Positions 38,858 to 52,260 of a DNA stretch of 64,000 nt are shown in pieces; positions within the stretch are counted from its first letter, which is position 1, and the number at the start of each line of letters is the position of its first letter. Under the pieces are notes generated by a model. That model did no database searches. It saw only the letters and a list, made by a program, of their open reading frames with translations, and was not told the origin of the DNA. The DNA is taken from NCBI GenBank assembly GCA_030533445.1, contig CM060069.1, positions 33,280,337 to 33,344,336 of the forward strand, given 5' to 3'. The position numbers and the translations under genes are program-made. Source of the DNA: Cyprinodon diabolis (taxonomy: Eukaryota; Chordata; Actinopteri; Cyprinodontiformes; Cyprinodontidae).

Positions 38858-41116
38858 CAGTGGATCCCCGATTCGACGAGTCATGATGACCACAGGCAAC
38901 AGGAAGTGGCTCTTTCACCCCACTTGAACTAGAGATTTTAATGCAAAAATCAAAGATATAAATGGAAAACTTATTTAAAGGACAGTGAATCAGTGCTACA
39001 GCTATAAAGGAGAGGAAAATGGCAAAGAAGAAGATTGCTGCTACTGTAGAGTTAATGCATAAGTTTATATACATTTTTCTACATTTATTAAAAGCACTCT
39101 GCTCTCTGTTGTTCTATTTGTAGATCACCAAAATAGGATTCTTCCTGTTCAAAATCATCTTCCAAGTCAGAACTGTAATAACAGATTATCTAAATTACAT
39201 TTTTTGCAGCAGAACATGAATTTAAGGAAGCAAAAAAAAGAATTCAAGATCATTCTTTTTTTTTTATTGTATGCAGAAAACTAAGACAAAAATCTCCTGA
39301 CTAATTAGGAAATGAAACAACATGATTGGCTGTAGGGAGAGCAGAGATGGAGAAGTTTACTGAAGAAAACCTGCTCCCAACCAGTTTAGCACTGAACAGA
39401 ATGTGACTAGGGTAACTGAAATAGAGGTTGAGTAAACTTAGAAAACCTGCTTTATAAAACAGACCCCTGATCTATTTGAAAATAACCAAGACTTTTTAAT
39501 TACACAATTTACCGGCCTCTTTAGATGACTCAAAATTGTGGAGCATTATCTAGCAGGGTAATTTTTTTAAATACTGTAAATTGACACTTTAATGGTACAT
39601 TATACACAATTTGAGTGCTCTTCCATGATACCAAAGATCCAAGACCTAAATCTTATAAAAATGTTGTGAGATGGGATTAAGAGAAGAAAGGATAAAAGAG
39701 GATGCAGGACTGTGGTTGATCTTAAGACACAAAGCAAAGAGGAATGGTTCAAGATCCCTTCAATTCTGTTCTACACCGCTGGGAAATGGTGCAAGAAAGT
39801 GCAAAACATGCTATAAAAATATATCACGAGAAAAAAACACTATGGCTAACAAATAGTGCCTTTGAAAAACTCCTTTGGACTTTTTTTCTTACTTTACTTT
39901 TTATTATATTCCATATTTTAACCAGCACAAGTACTGAATCGTTTTCTGATGACCAAAAAAGATGCATGGTTTCCCTTTCCCCTCCTCCTTTGCATTAATA
40001 AGATGCTGCTGTTTTGCTGCTACATTTTGCTTCTCTTTCATTTGTAATCTCTTAATAATACATTGATTTTTGTGGGTACTGTGAAGAAAGAAGTTAAAAA
40101 ATTAACCTGTTTCCAAGGGGTTGTTATAATTATTGTATATAAGTTTTAAAAAACAAAAATATATTTAAATTTTATGAGATGAAAAATTAGCTCCGAAAGG
40201 GTTAATTTGTGAACGATTATCTGCTAAAAGACTGATAAAACTTAACGACTGAGATTTTTATCTTATAAACCAGCCTCTCTGGGTCTTTATTGGAGAGCCA
40301 CACCATTGAGGCCCACATTTTTCCATTTCTGACAAAAGGACACGTCTCTATTGGTTATGAGTCCATACGGAAACTTAATCTGTTTTTATAGCAACTGAAG
40401 GTCATTAATTCTCATGTACTTATTTTAAATGTTAGCGGAAAACCGTTCTCACTGCTTAGTAATGTGAGGTTGTCTGGGCAGGAAGCCTTTCTTTATGCTT
40501 TAAAATAGCTCAGTTCTTTCTACTCCGTCTCAAATGTTTAGTAAAAATGTTTTCAACTTGTTTTTTGTGTCATTTAGTATAATGTCAGACATTTGTTTTA
40601 AAAGTTTTTATATTCCTTGTTATCCAAATGTTGTCTCATGCCTAAATTTTATTAAAAGAAAAAATTGATAGGTCTAACCTGAATTTATATTTCCCAGTTT
40701 TACGGTGTCTAAATAAAACCCAGTAAAGTGAATCAGCTGTAATTCAATCTTATCATTCAGATTTTTTATCTGCAACTGTGGCAAACTGTTGCAAGCCATG
40801 TGGAGCAAAAACAGGGGTATGCACTACCTGTGCACACAGGGGCGCCACATTGATGGAGGTACCAAACAATCACTTCCAATCGGCTATTTTTGCATGAAAC
40901 AGCTGCTTGTGCATGTGTAGATAATAAGAATAACATGATTAACTAATCAATATCTGCCTCAAATGATTTAGCTCCCTTCCACTACTACCCTTCACACAAT
41001 CCATCATTCATCATTGAAATTAAAAGGTTATGTAATAGGAATAGATGAGGAGACAGAAAAGTAGCTTTTGGGCTCAAAAAAACAAAACAAACATAAAAAA
41101 CCAACATAGATATGTC

Positions 41117-41148
<32 letters not shown>

Positions 41149-41338
41149 AAAACAGTAAGTTGCATCACTGTATTGAGAGGGAAGTTGTAAATATTAGCTA
41201 CTAGTAGGAAATTGACAGATTACTAATAAAGTTCTTATGGTATTTAATCTAATAAATACTAATAAATAAATATAAAATCTTTATCAACCTGACTTAAAAA
41301 TGCATCAACACATGAAAGGTTATGTCATCCAGCAATGT

Positions 41339-41344
41339 TTTAAT
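41339..41344 (-). terminator. candidate polyadenylation signal (ATTAAA) of rassf6
   Basis: On the minus strand an ATTAAA variant lies about 260 bp past the rassf6 stop. No clear AATAAA is closer, so this is the best candidate for the mRNA end. The site is inferred only from motif and distance. Confidence 0.3.
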
Positions 41345-41601
41345 TCAGTGGGCATCTGATTTAGTCATATTGGCATCAACATTTACAATTGCAAAATTCA
41401 CAGTAAAACAAAACAAACAAAACATCATTGGTACATTTGATTCCTTCTGTAGGACTTGAAACTGGATTATGTTCTGTATTGTTTGTGATGGTTTTTGTTG
41501 ATATATTCCAAAAATATTAATCACGATCCAAATTTTGTGATGAATAAAAAAGGTCCCCATACTCAGTCTTTCTTCCTTTCAGTAATTGAGTTCAGAGATG
41601 G

Positions 41602-44600
41602 TCAGACACTGGTTTCTATGTGAGGGGACATCTTAAAGTTCAGCATATGAGACAGAAGTCTGTGTTGATGTTGGTACCTGAGACAAACACACATGTAGAA
41701 AGATGGTCATTAGATATCATCTAGTAAATAGAAATGATTTACTTCTGGCACCACCAAGAGGTCAACAGATCTTACTGCATATTGAAGCTAATCTGTGACA
41801 GATGTAATGGGATATATTAATGAAGTGTTTATAAAGGGACAGGTAGTATAATTATTTCCTAGGGATTTTTTTTAAAAGATAAAATATCTCTCTTACTTGC
41901 TGATGACCCTTTGGATCTCTCTGTTTTCCTCCTCTTTGAGTTGAATAAGAACCTGATCCAATATGGGGAGCTCCAGATTCAGATACTGAGCCACCTGACA
42001 ATAGGAGAGAAGAAACTCATTTTGTTTGAAAAAATGTTACCCAAATATAACTGGAGAATTAAATAAATGTGAAAAAAAAAGAAACTGAATAAAATCTAAA
42101 TATTTTTAGCACAAAACATGTTTTAAAATTCAATTAGTTTTTTCCAATGTTCTAAGTTTATTTTGTCGATTTTTTTAATTCTTTGATAAACTTCTATCCT
42201 GGCAGCAGTTTAGTTTTAATTCTCTAAAGACTCAAAGAGGCATCAATGGCCAAAAAATATCAGAAAATATTATATTGTAGCCTTGATGTCCTTTCTATGT
42301 GGTTTCTCAGTTACTCAGAAGTTTACTTAAGAGGCCACAACATATCAGATCATCTGGGAGCTAAAACAATCAATCAAAACAAGCAAATGTGAATTCACCT
42401 GCTCTCAGTAAAGTTATAAAGTTGGACTTTGATTTTTCTTTTTCACTGGATTAGAAAACATTCAAGTGTTTGTCCTGAAGGGGATGGAGTATGTATGCAA
42501 TGTTTGTTTATAACTTGAATGACTACATTAAATGCATTTCAATAAAAGACAGGATGGTATTTCAGAAGATAGAGAGCAAAGTTTATGCAAGCCTTTAATC
42601 AACTACTGTTAGAGGAAGTGACAGGGTAGTCAGACCGAGTAATCCACTAGAAAATCCTGTTTTCACCAGTCCAGATCTGGAGGAGGTTAAATTTGCATGC
42701 ACAATAACACCAATGTGACTCTGAAAAACAGCATTACAACAGATACTGAAATTCTGAAAGAACAGGAGACTGATGCAAAATTTTCCCTTTAAAGAATTCT
42801 CCTTTCAGGTTCTTTGGAACATAAAAAAATGCATTAACCGGAGACAAAACCGTGGGAGTATCTTATGTGCCAAATTTTAAATCTTGATCTTATAAACAAA
42901 ATGCAGTAAATGTTCATAAAGTATAGTTAAATATTAAACAGAAAGGAACAGTTCACTATCAATCAGAGTTTAGTCCAGATGTTTTAGTACAGTAATTAAC
43001 TTAATAAAGCCATTGACCAAAACTTAACTCACATCATTGCTGACTTCCTCTTCATGCATGTCCATCAAGAAGATCTTGGTGATGTTTTCAGAGGGACCCT
43101 GCAGTATTCGTTCCCACAGTGGATGGTCTCGCTGACTCAGCTTTTTCTTTTCTAGCCAAAACATCATCAACATTTGATCATCTTTACGGGTTTTCCATTT
43201 TTGCATTTACTCATTGATTTCTCCATGAACTGAAACGCCCTACCTCCACTCTGGTGAACACAGTACAGTGCAAACTCCTGGGGATTATTTTCTATCTGTA
43301 TTACAAAATATTTACAGTGAATCCTTATATAATTGAATCATTTGTGTATTTTACAATTTTCTAAGGGAAAATATGTGTCGTATAATCTTTCTCTAATAAT
43401 ATCGTATGAAGACATCACCTTAAATTTGCTGAGCAGCTGTTCGATGACTTGGTCTGTGGTCATCCTGCTAGAGATGCGAACTTTAGTCGAAGTCCCAAAA
43501 GAGGGAGTGAATATGGACGTCTGCAAAATGCAATGAAACACTGAAGGTATGACTCAGGTTTTATTAAGAACATAAGGTAAATGTTTATACAAATAGGAGC
43601 AGTTAAGATCCTTCCTTCCATAAATAATTCATTTTATGTCTGAATTTCTAAATTAAGCTGGATTAGTTGGATTAAACCTAGAAAGATACTTCTTATTCTT
43701 AAAAAAAAAAAACAATTTTTATGCTAAATATCACTTCACAGTTTTACGTAGTTATGTTTGCATCAGGTTGGTATTTAAACAGCAGGCAAATGAGTATTTA
43801 CTCAGGAAATGGGCTATCAGTGGCGCTGATGTTTAGAATAAGTAAGATAAAATTAATGTTCTTTCTCTGCTCTGGCCTGGCTCTATTCCACCCCACCAAT
43901 TTTCAAATGTTTCCATCACTACATTTTCAGAACCAGTAATGACTTTATTCAGCCCTAATCATCTCTGATGATACCTACTCCTGAGCAGGGATGAAAAACG
44001 TAATCCGTGGTGAACAGGACCCCAAGAAACTTTCCTCTTTGGTTCCACTCGGCTGCAATTTAAGCCAACCCAGCGCTTGCTGTAGGTCTTGACAGGAGGG
44101 GCCACCAGAACCACAGCTTTCACAAAAAAAAGTAGAGCTGAAATCAACTGGTCCCCAAACAAATCCTCTTCTGGCCCTTGTCTGGCCCTTATGATGACCC
44201 AATAATTCAGTAGTAAGACCCTCTTTTGGCATCATCAGATCACCACTAATTAGGACCAACTAATCTACATTTTAACCTAATGAATACACCAACAAAGTAG
44301 TTTACAAAATGGAAAATATTACATAATTATTTTTCTTGACATTTTAACAGAATCTAAGGCTGTGATTCCTTCATGCCTTGATAAACATGAACCTACTTTG
44401 TAGTTATAGTAGTGCCCGTTGATAGAAAAGCGATGTTGTTTTTCTTTCTCCCTTTGTGCTGCAGATTTTCCCTTTCCCCTCCTCCTCTTCACCAGCGAGG
44501 CATCGCTCATGCAGCGAACCAGGTTGGACTCCGGCTCCGGCTCGTGGCTTCTAAGCCTCACAGGACGCAGAGTGGCAGTCTCATAAACAGGAGGGCCTGA

Positions 44601-46940
44601 AATGTGAAAACATTTAGACAACTGATGGCAAAGATTCCATGAAGCTATTTTTCATTTGACTTTACTGAAGAATATTTTGACAGATTTTTTTTTAAACCTC
44701 AGAAACAAATGTTGGCTCTTATTTAAAGCAATTGGCAGGGTTAGGCAAAAGTAAACTGAGTAAAGCCGCTCATTCTTTTACATTCTGTGACCTTGTTGAT
44801 GCAGTTGAAATTACATTTTCACACAATTCATGCATTTTGATCTTCTTCTTAAAGCACTTCTATTATTAGGATTATGTATGATTTTCTTTATTTACATTAT
44901 TTTCAGCCCCTAACATGTTATAAGCTAAAATTTTGCATCCATTTAAGGTTAACTGAGGAATAAATTCACAAGATTTAATTTGTAAACTGCCTTTTAGATT
45001 TACTCAGATCATGTTTGCAATCATATTTGTTTGATGATGAAACATTTTAAATAAAACAGTAACAATCTTTAACGCTCAATACTTTGTTCAATAGCTATGT
45101 TTTAAACTTTAAAGTTTATTTTACTCCATTTAAAAAAGAAAGAACTATTTTTTTTTTTTTTATGTACTCTAATAATCCCAGAGGGAAATTACTTCTTAGC
45201 ATTTAACCCATCCCCTTGGGGAGCAGTGGGCTGCCATTATGCGGTGCTCGGGGAGCAGTGTGGGGTTAAGGGTCTTGCTCAGGGACCCAGAGTGGCAGTC
45301 TGTGGGAGTGGGGGATCAAAATCACAATCTGAGGATTCAAAGCCCTACGCCCTAACCACTAGGCACCGCTCCCCATGGTTAATTCTATGTACTTCAACGT
45401 AAAAGAATAGTGTAAAAAATTAAAACTAACCAGGTAAAGGATCTTTGATGACGGTTTCCTGTGCCGCCTCTATCTCTGCCATCTCATCTATCTGGTTAAG
45501 CTCACTGTATTCTCCCCATCGGGACATAGTGCTGCGAAAAGAGAGAGAACTGAAATGATTCCATTTATCCCAAGTTTTTAACTTTCCATGTAAAATTATT
45601 GGCTTTAAAAATCTCCAGCTTTTACAGTTCTGTAAATGCCAAAATAAAAAAAAAAAACCTTGTGCTGCCCACAGGACTGATTGGACTGGTGGGATCAGCT
45701 GTAGTCGGGGGCTCAAAGGGAAATATCTGTTTATCATCCTGTATTTTCAGTCTGATTGGTCTTCGTACTCCCCAAGAGATGTTGAGGAACCCCTCCACTG
45801 TCACCTCTCCATCATCCCCCTATTACAAAGACACATGGAAAAAGTTGCCTAAGTTACACTGTGGATCTCATTTAATCCTACTGAGACTGTGCACAAGGCA
45901 GAAGTAATTTAGAACAGTTTGTACGGTACCTGAAAATAGGTGAGATGCAGCTGAGACTGGTCCTTTAGGTAGCAGTTGTAGGTGTTCAAAAGGGACAAAA
46001 ACTCTGCTCTAAAAATTTATAATTGAATAAATTGCATTATTCAAGAAAAGAAAAAAACAAGGCAATGCAATAAACACCGTTCCTTATAAAAGTATTTTCA
46101 CTTGTGCTTGAAAGTTTACATACCCTCCGATTAAAGACAAATTAATGACAAAAGTAATAATAATAAAAAAAATTATAAAATAAATGAAGTTGAAATCATG
46201 ACATTGATTTGGGAAAAAAAGCAATATTGTATTTTAATAAATGATCATTCAGTAAAAAATGTATTACCTTTTTCAGTTTTGGGGTATTTGGGTATTTAAA
46301 CTTTGCAGCACAACTGTATGTCACTTTTTTCACATTTCTACATGTTACAGCTCCACAGTAAATTAAACTCCATTGGAATTGAGTATAAACTTTGACAGGG
46401 CATTCCTGCATACATGCTGTGTTTGCAATTACTTCATTGCATCCCTGTATGTTTAGAGCCATTTTTTACTGCTGAATAGAAAAAAAAATCTGATCCAGTT
46501 CCTGGGGTTGTGCAGGATGTTTTCTTTAGCATGCTTTGGTTTTATCTATCTTAACCTGAACCTATAAATGCTCACCTATTCCTTCTAAAGAAATAAATTC
46601 CCCTGAGCATGATGAATGACATGCCCCTGGACTATATTTATAAAAAATAAATTTTTTTCAGGGGGTTCCAATTGATTTATATGTGTGTTTGTCAACACAT
46701 CAAACAGTAGCTTTAACTGACACAAAGTGAAATTTCTGAATTCATATACATGGGATTGCAGACAGGAATGCTTTGTATTTATTTATATGAAATTTAGAAA
46801 TGTATCATAAAACATCAGAAAGACAGAGAGAACAAATAACTGAGCAGAAATCAGAAAGCAGAAAATGGAAGTTAAAATCACCTGGACAGTTTCCTCCCAT
46901 CCCCTGCTTGGATCACTGGAGGCGGAGACACTGTCTTCAT
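41602..46940 (-). CDS. rassf6: rassf6-like Ras-association (RA) and SARAH domain protein, complete
   Basis: Ten coding exons in transcript order are 46940-46882, 46008-45930, 45819-45659, 45531-45431, 44596-44397, 43520-43419, 43295-43244, 43151-43033, 41994-41897 and 41677-41602. They total 1047 nt, exactly 348 codons plus TGA, with GT-AG junctions and matching phases. The start is chosen because a TAA lies in frame just upstream within the same exon. The N-terminal block (about 20-80) has [20 protein letters not shown] middle block has [10 protein letters not shown] and [12 protein letters not shown]. The RA domain (about 190-290) runs from [20 protein letters not shown] to [23 protein letters not shown] coiled-coil helix (about 291-340) includes [14 protein letters not shown], and the end is IETSV. 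RASSF2/4/6 proteins are adaptors that bind Ras-type GTPases through RA and MST kinases through SARAH in Hippo/apoptosis signalling. RASSF6 fits best because of the MSRWGE and SDASLV segments and the ETSV-like end; RASSF2 or RASSF4 is less likely. Confidence 0.92.
45161..45374 (-). repeat. tRNA-derived SINE copy in rassf6 intron 4
   Basis: This is the reverse-complement counterpart of the 38.6 kb copy: TTGGGGAGCAGTGGGCTGCC, GGGTTAAGGGTCTTGCTCAG and AACCACTAGGCACCGCTCCC are its matching parts. It lies between coding exons 45,431-45,531 and 44,397-44,596 of rassf6. Confidence 0.8.
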
Positions 46941-47201
46941 CTCTGTTTAGCTACTGCAGATAAAGAAAGAAAATGATCAATCACATGTCACCACAAATGA
47001 AAAGCAGCCATGATAAATCCCAAAGTGTAAAGCAGGATGCAAACACTGTTGGTCTCGAGTGTATTAAACAAATATTATTGTCCATCATTATGTTGACCTT
47101 ACAGTAAGTCAGATATGACGGCTAAACCTGCCTTTACTGCTCTCATACTACAATCACAGCATCACTCTTTTTAAAATGTAACTAGATGATTAAAGTCTTA
47201 C

Positions 47202-47283
47202 CTTCTCCAACGATGAAAATCTAACTTCTTAAGTCTTTGTCTCCGTTTCTTTCTTTTTGTGTTTTGAGAAATCTTTTTCCAGC

Positions 47284-47300
<17 letters not shown>
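47202..47300 (-). other. rassf6: probable 5' non-coding exon of rassf6
   Basis: The minus strand shows a strong donor (AAG then GTAAGA) at 47,202. It could splice to the acceptor at 46,954, whose exon carries the rassf6 start codon preceded by an in-frame TAA. This implies an untranslated first exon here. Its upstream limit is not visible; a CT-rich microsatellite (47,286-47,312 on the plus strand) lies at or just above it. Confidence 0.5.

Positions 47301-47312
<12 letters not shown>
47286..47312. repeat. (CT)n microsatellite near the rassf6 start
   Basis: CTCTCTCTCTCTCTCTCTTT lies just upstream of the inferred non-coding first exon of rassf6. Its GAGA form on the transcribed strand may lie in the promoter or 5' UTR. 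Confidence 0.85.
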
Positions 47313-47315
<3 letters not shown>

Positions 47316-48184
47316 GAAGTTTGAGTGTTATATTTATCCTCTTCTCCCTTTACTCTTTCACTTTCTTTTTTTCTGCATGTTTCCAAGGGTTTTAATAACA
47401 GTGCTCCACCCAGTAACCAGTGATGACAGCGTAGGGCAAACCATTTGTTTGTATTTTGGTTACAGATGCCCGAAGCCTCCCACTGCAACCATCAACTGTT
47501 GAAATATTTTAGCTCCTTTTCTGTTTTCTTTGTTTTCCTTAAACCTGTAAAAGTAACACCAGGAGCAGTTAGTTTAGTGCACACTTCCTTTCTTCTTTCA
47601 AGATTTTATCTGCCTCAACCTGTTGGCTGTTGTGAAGCACATATCTCAGGTATTCAGTAGTGGTTTTTCATTTGAACTGAGCAGCTGTTTAGACCTTCAA
47701 CGCCAGCAGGGGGGGACGATAAAGCCTCTGTGTTCTCAGAAGTACAGTTCCCTCAATGTGCTTTAATGTCATTGGTTTTAATTCAATTATTTTTTTAAGT
47801 TATCTAAATTCATGTTGACACTATTAATCTTAGAACTGTTAAATATATATATTTTTGAATAAAATAGTATGTTTTCATCCATTCTAAAATTCCAGCAAAG
47901 GCATTGAAGTTATGTTGTCCCTCTGTAAGCTGAACAGTTTTTGTTATTTTGTTTTAAAGAAAAGTTGTCTGACATTTTGATCAATGCATTTACCTAAATC
48001 TGTCCAGCTTGCTTGTTCCTTCCTAAGAGAGGCATCCCCCAACATAGGATTACTCTACCAGTGTTAAGAGAGACTGTCAGTCTTAACTTCTGCTAAACAT
48101 AACATTTGTTTATAAATCATAACTTCAGTCTAATTCAACAAGAGCAACTCGTTGCTGAAGTTTATTCTCTACATGATTTATTAC

Positions 48185-48263
<79 letters not shown>
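48185..48263. repeat. (AAT)n trinucleotide microsatellite
   Basis: Uninterrupted AAT units run for 79 bp (about 26 repeats) and end where the SINE begins. Long poly-Asn, poly-Tyr, poly-Leu and poly-Ile open frames across it are artefacts of the repeat. Confidence 0.95.
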
Positions 48264-48265
<2 letters not shown>

Positions 48266-48771
48266 TGGCACAGTTTGTAAGCACTGTTGTCTTGCAGCAA
48301 AAAGGTTCTGGATTTGATTCCCGGCCCTGGATCTTTCTGCATGGAGTTTGCATTTTCTCCGCATGCATGCACAGGTTCCTCCCACAGTCAGAAAACATGA
48401 CTATTAGGTATATTGGTTCGTCTAGATCAGGCATCCACAAAGTCAGTCCTCGAGGGCCGCTGTCCTGCGGGTTTTAGCGGTTTCCCTGCTTTAGCACGGC
48501 TGATTATGATGATTGGAGTTGAGCAAAAGCCTGTTAATCAGCTTTCAATTGAATCAGCTGTGCTGGAGCAGGGCAACCTCTTTAACCTTCAGGACAGCGG
48601 CCCTAGAGGGCTGACTTTGGGGATGTCTGATCTATCCTTAGGTGTGAGTGTGTGTGCAGGGCTGTATGTCTCGATGTGTCTCTGTCTTGCCCTGCGACAG
48701 ATTGGTGACCTGTCGATATAGGCACCTGCCCCACTGTGACCCTGATGGAATAAACGGGAGAAGATGGATGG
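48264..48771 (+). repeat. tRNA-derived SINE, split by the hAT MITE
   Basis: The left half (48,264-48,427) carries a polymerase III B-box-like segment (GGATTTGATTCC) followed by CATGGAGTTTGCAT, a core shared with the neighbouring copy. The right half (48,638-48,771) has GTGTGAGTGTGTGTG and TGCGACAGATTGGTGACC and ends in AGATGGATGGAT. The insertion splits it near its middle. An AAT microsatellite abuts its 5' side. Confidence 0.75.
48428..48629. mobile_element. 202-bp hAT MITE inserted within a SINE
   Basis: The 40-bp ends are inverted repeats with few mismatches: the left begins CAGGCATCCACAAAGTCAG and the right, reverse-complemented, begins CAGACATCCCCAAAGTCAG. The left flank GTCTAGAT matches the nTCTAGAn target preference known for Charlie-type hAT elements; the right flank ATCTATCC keeps only TCTA. 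SINE sequence resumes directly on the right. Confidence 0.8.
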
Positions 48772-48819
48772 ATAATAATAGTAACAGTAATCATTTGCAC
48801 AATTTAGCACAACAGTGCA

Positions 48820-49122
48820 ACAAAGTGTACTGTGGTGCAGTTGTCTTGCAGCGTAAAAGTCCCGGGTTCGATTCCCACCCTTGGGTCTCTTTGCGTGGAG
48901 TTTGCATGTTCTCTCCGTACATGCTTAAGTTTTTTTCTGGTACTCTGACTTTCTCTGAGAGTCCAGAAACATTAATGATAGGTTAACTAGTATCTCTAAA
49001 TTGCCCCTATGTGTGGTGGGGATCTCTGTTTTGAACTGTGATAAACTGTTCCACCATTCACCCACTGACTGCTGGAGATAACTCCGATGGAATAACCAGA
49101 AGAAGATGGATGGATGAATGGA
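48820..49122 (+). repeat. second tRNA-derived SINE copy, same family
   Basis: The B-box is clear (GGGTTCGATTCCCACCC), followed by TGGAGTTTGCATGTTCTC, CTCTAAATTGCCCC and the same AGATGGATGGAT tail as the copy just upstream. Both lie in the same orientation. Confidence 0.75.
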
Positions 49123-50120
49123 TGAAAATAGAATTTATAATAAAAACATTCTTTTTTTATTGGTAACTTTGCTTTTAATATGGTAACAACAAGACTTGGA
49201 AGAAACCATTTTCATTAAACCTTGAAGGTGAGATTAAAATGGTAAAGGTTTATGCATTGTAGCAGGAAAATAAAAAAAATTAAAGATGAGTAAACTTTAA
49301 ACATAATTGGATAAATATAACAGCTTTCAGTCTGGACTTCAATTTCTAGACTAAATATCCAATTGCAAAACATGGCAAGATCGTGCTAAAAACAAAGCCA
49401 ATTTAAATATAATTATATTTTTGATCAAAATAAACTTCATATGGAAATATTTTACAACTAAATATTGACCAAAGCTTTAAAAGAGAGGAATAATGTTTTT
49501 TTTCTGTAATTCACAGGTAATATTATTCATAGCCGGCAAGGAATAGAGCATAAGAAAACAGGCCTTTAAATGTAACATTTTATTAAGAAAAAACATGGCA
49601 GCTTCCACACAGTAAATCATCTTATTGCCTTCCTGTATGTTGTATGTGAGCTGGTTTGCTCTTTCAATTGAATCCTAATAGTAATTCAGAGGCTTTGCTT
49701 CATCAAACCAAATGTAAGTCAAAATAATGCTGGTAGAAACCCTCGACAATTATTTTCTCTAATAGGAAGAAAGGAAAAAAGTTGCCGATTCATTCCTCTC
49801 ACATAAAAGATACCAATCCTACATATTTTCAGTATTAACCACATCAAAACCAGTCTTTATAAAAAGATTGAAAGCTTGTTCTTCCTACCTGTCCAGTCTG
49901 TTGTATGATCTCCTAAACAAAAAAGTGGATCTCCACTATAATGTTTTTCTGTCTTATGTTAGTCTATGTGTTTGCATTCAAAGGTCTGAAGTACAGTTTG
50001 TGTTGTAGGAGGTAAGCCTGTGTAGCAACCCCTGAGCAGCTGGTTAATAATTGCAGAACACGTTGAGACAATGCTCAGAGGGAGTGGCTGACTGACACCA
50101 GATATGACTTGACTTTAGAA

Positions 50121-50172
50121 TGGGTGTGTGTGTTGCTTTGTGTGTGTGTGTGTGTGTCTAAGAGAGAGAGAA
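50121..50172. repeat. (TG)n plus (AG)n microsatellite
   Basis: A TG run at about 50,139-50,157 is followed by AGAGAGAGAG at 50,161-50,171, in the rassf6-musk intergenic region. Confidence 0.8.
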
Positions 50173-50419
50173 ATACTGTCTACAAACAGGACAGGAGACT
50201 TCCAGATTTGCAGCAGAGCATATTTTATAGTATTACAAAGTTTTCTGAGAGTTCATTGACATAACTCAAACGGAATTAGCTTTCATAAGCTACCGTGCAA
50301 TGTGAATTCTGAGCTTGTTTGATGAGCAGTAGTGACTTTAAAATCTTTCTTCTTTGTAGTATCAAAACAGAGAGTTTTTAAACACAACAAAAATAGTCTA
50401 GCATAAAGCGAATGAAGAA

Positions 50420-50627
50420 ATATCCCTTCATTGTGCCACAATGAAGAAATCCGTCGCCTATATTTAATCTATTCATTAGGGAACAGTGAGCTGTCACTCT
50501 TAGTGACGCCTTGGGAATACTCTGGGGTTAAAGGTCTCTCACCGGAACCCAGACTGATGGTGTTAGTTTGGAATCAATGATCTTACTCTTCAGCACAAAT
50601 GCTCTGCTCTCCAGGTTGCCACTCAAC
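50420..50627 (-). repeat. decayed SINE-like repeat
   Basis: Order and spacing follow the 45.2 kb copy, with strong divergence: GGGAACAGTGAGCTGTCACT, GGGGTTAAAGGTCTCTCACC, then GGAATCAATGATCTTACTCT. Probably an old copy of the same family. Confidence 0.45.
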
Positions 50628-52260
50628 CTTAAATCTGAAAAAAGAAGTAAAGGTCGATTCACCTTTTAACAGATTAATCTTCTGTTTGACAAGTGTTGGA
50701 AAAAAGTATTTTCAAAAACCCTCTTTCGATGCAAAAATGCTTAAAAACAAAAAGATCTGATAGACCTAGATCATAAAAAGTAGGATGCTTTGCTAAGCAC
50801 TGTATTTTTTAAAGCTTGCATTCCTTAGTTAGGTGGGGTGCTTCTTACTGCTGCTCATTGATCATTTGCTTTCACAAAAAAAAAAAAGCAGTTCCTCTAA
50901 AAGCTTCAGGTAAAACAAGAGTACAAGTACAGCTAATGACCCAAAGATATTTTTTGAAGAATCTTGCCTGAGCATGCAATTTTTTTATTAAACAATAAAG
51001 TATGGTCCATAAAAATGCATTAACACTAGACCTTTTTGCCATTAAAACGTGTCAGAATTTATATAGTACATTTTAATGCTGGTTGCTTAAGTTGCTACTA
51101 TTCTATCAGCAGAGGGAGTCATAGGATCACCAACAAAAATGGTCAAAAACTAAGTAAGAGCTTCTAGAAGAGAAATCTGCTTTGATAATGTCTACATTTT
51201 CTTCTCTTTATCTTTAGTTACAGTGCTGTTATATTTTATGTGTTATGTGCTGTTAGTGGGATATGGCCCATTTTGCTATTCTGCTTAGATGATGGTTAAA
51301 AAAAGAGACGAAAAGTTATAATTTTGCACATAGCACCACCTAGTGGCTGATGAATAAGATGAACAAATAGATTTATTTCGAGTCACTTTTACACTAAATG
51401 CTTACTTTAAATTGAGTTCCTCTGGTTTTTTGAGTTTGCATTTATTTTTACTGGTTTTCTATATGTTTTTTCTTTTTCTAATGAATGAAAATTCATATCA
51501 AATTAATTGTTATATAAATGACAAAGAAATGTTCTTTTCTATTCTATATATGAAAGGCGTCCAAATGAGGCTGTAAATGTAAATGTGGCTTTAAGTGGAG
51601 CTTTTCTGCAAAAAAAAAAGCAAATAATAAAGCAAACAGCATCACATTCTTAAATAAATCCAATTATTCTTATACATATATTCTGATACGTTCTTCTCTC
51701 TTTCTCACACCTCAAACTGTAAGAATTCCCCTAACCCCTAGATGACAGACTTGAAGACAGAGAATTCCTGTTGGACTACAATGGTAGAGTGCATCCGTCA
51801 CAGAATGGATGAGCAATGAATGAAGTGAAATGTCATTCCTTTCTTAAAATAAAACAGAACGTCCGGGCCGACAGGCAACAGGTGGACACAAAGGCTGTCT
51901 CCTGGATTCTGCGTATCCTGGGTATGCACATGTCAGCTTGTTAAGCTGTGAGCTGCAAAAAAAAGCTTGTGTGAAAACTTATATATAAATAAATAAATAA
52001 AAAATTTATGGATGTCCAGTTTTTGGTCAGTTCCTAATTAATTATATTAAATTTGTTATTTGTAAGTAGTTTTATTTTCTGTATTAAGTAATTTGATCTG
52101 TTTCTCTTTAGTAGATATAAAAACAGATCTGTAAGGAAGCTGAAATGTACACACTCAACTTGTTTGGGATTAATGAAAAAGTGTACTGTCAGTATTGTTG
52201 ACCACTGTGCATGCGTGCTTTCAGAGCTCAAGCTGCAAAATCAGAGTGACTGTACTTGTA

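Noticed and set aside
48106..48477. Long open frames with poly-Asn, poly-Tyr, poly-Leu or poly-Ile
   Set aside because: They translate the AAT microsatellite and the adjoining SINE; there is no gene.
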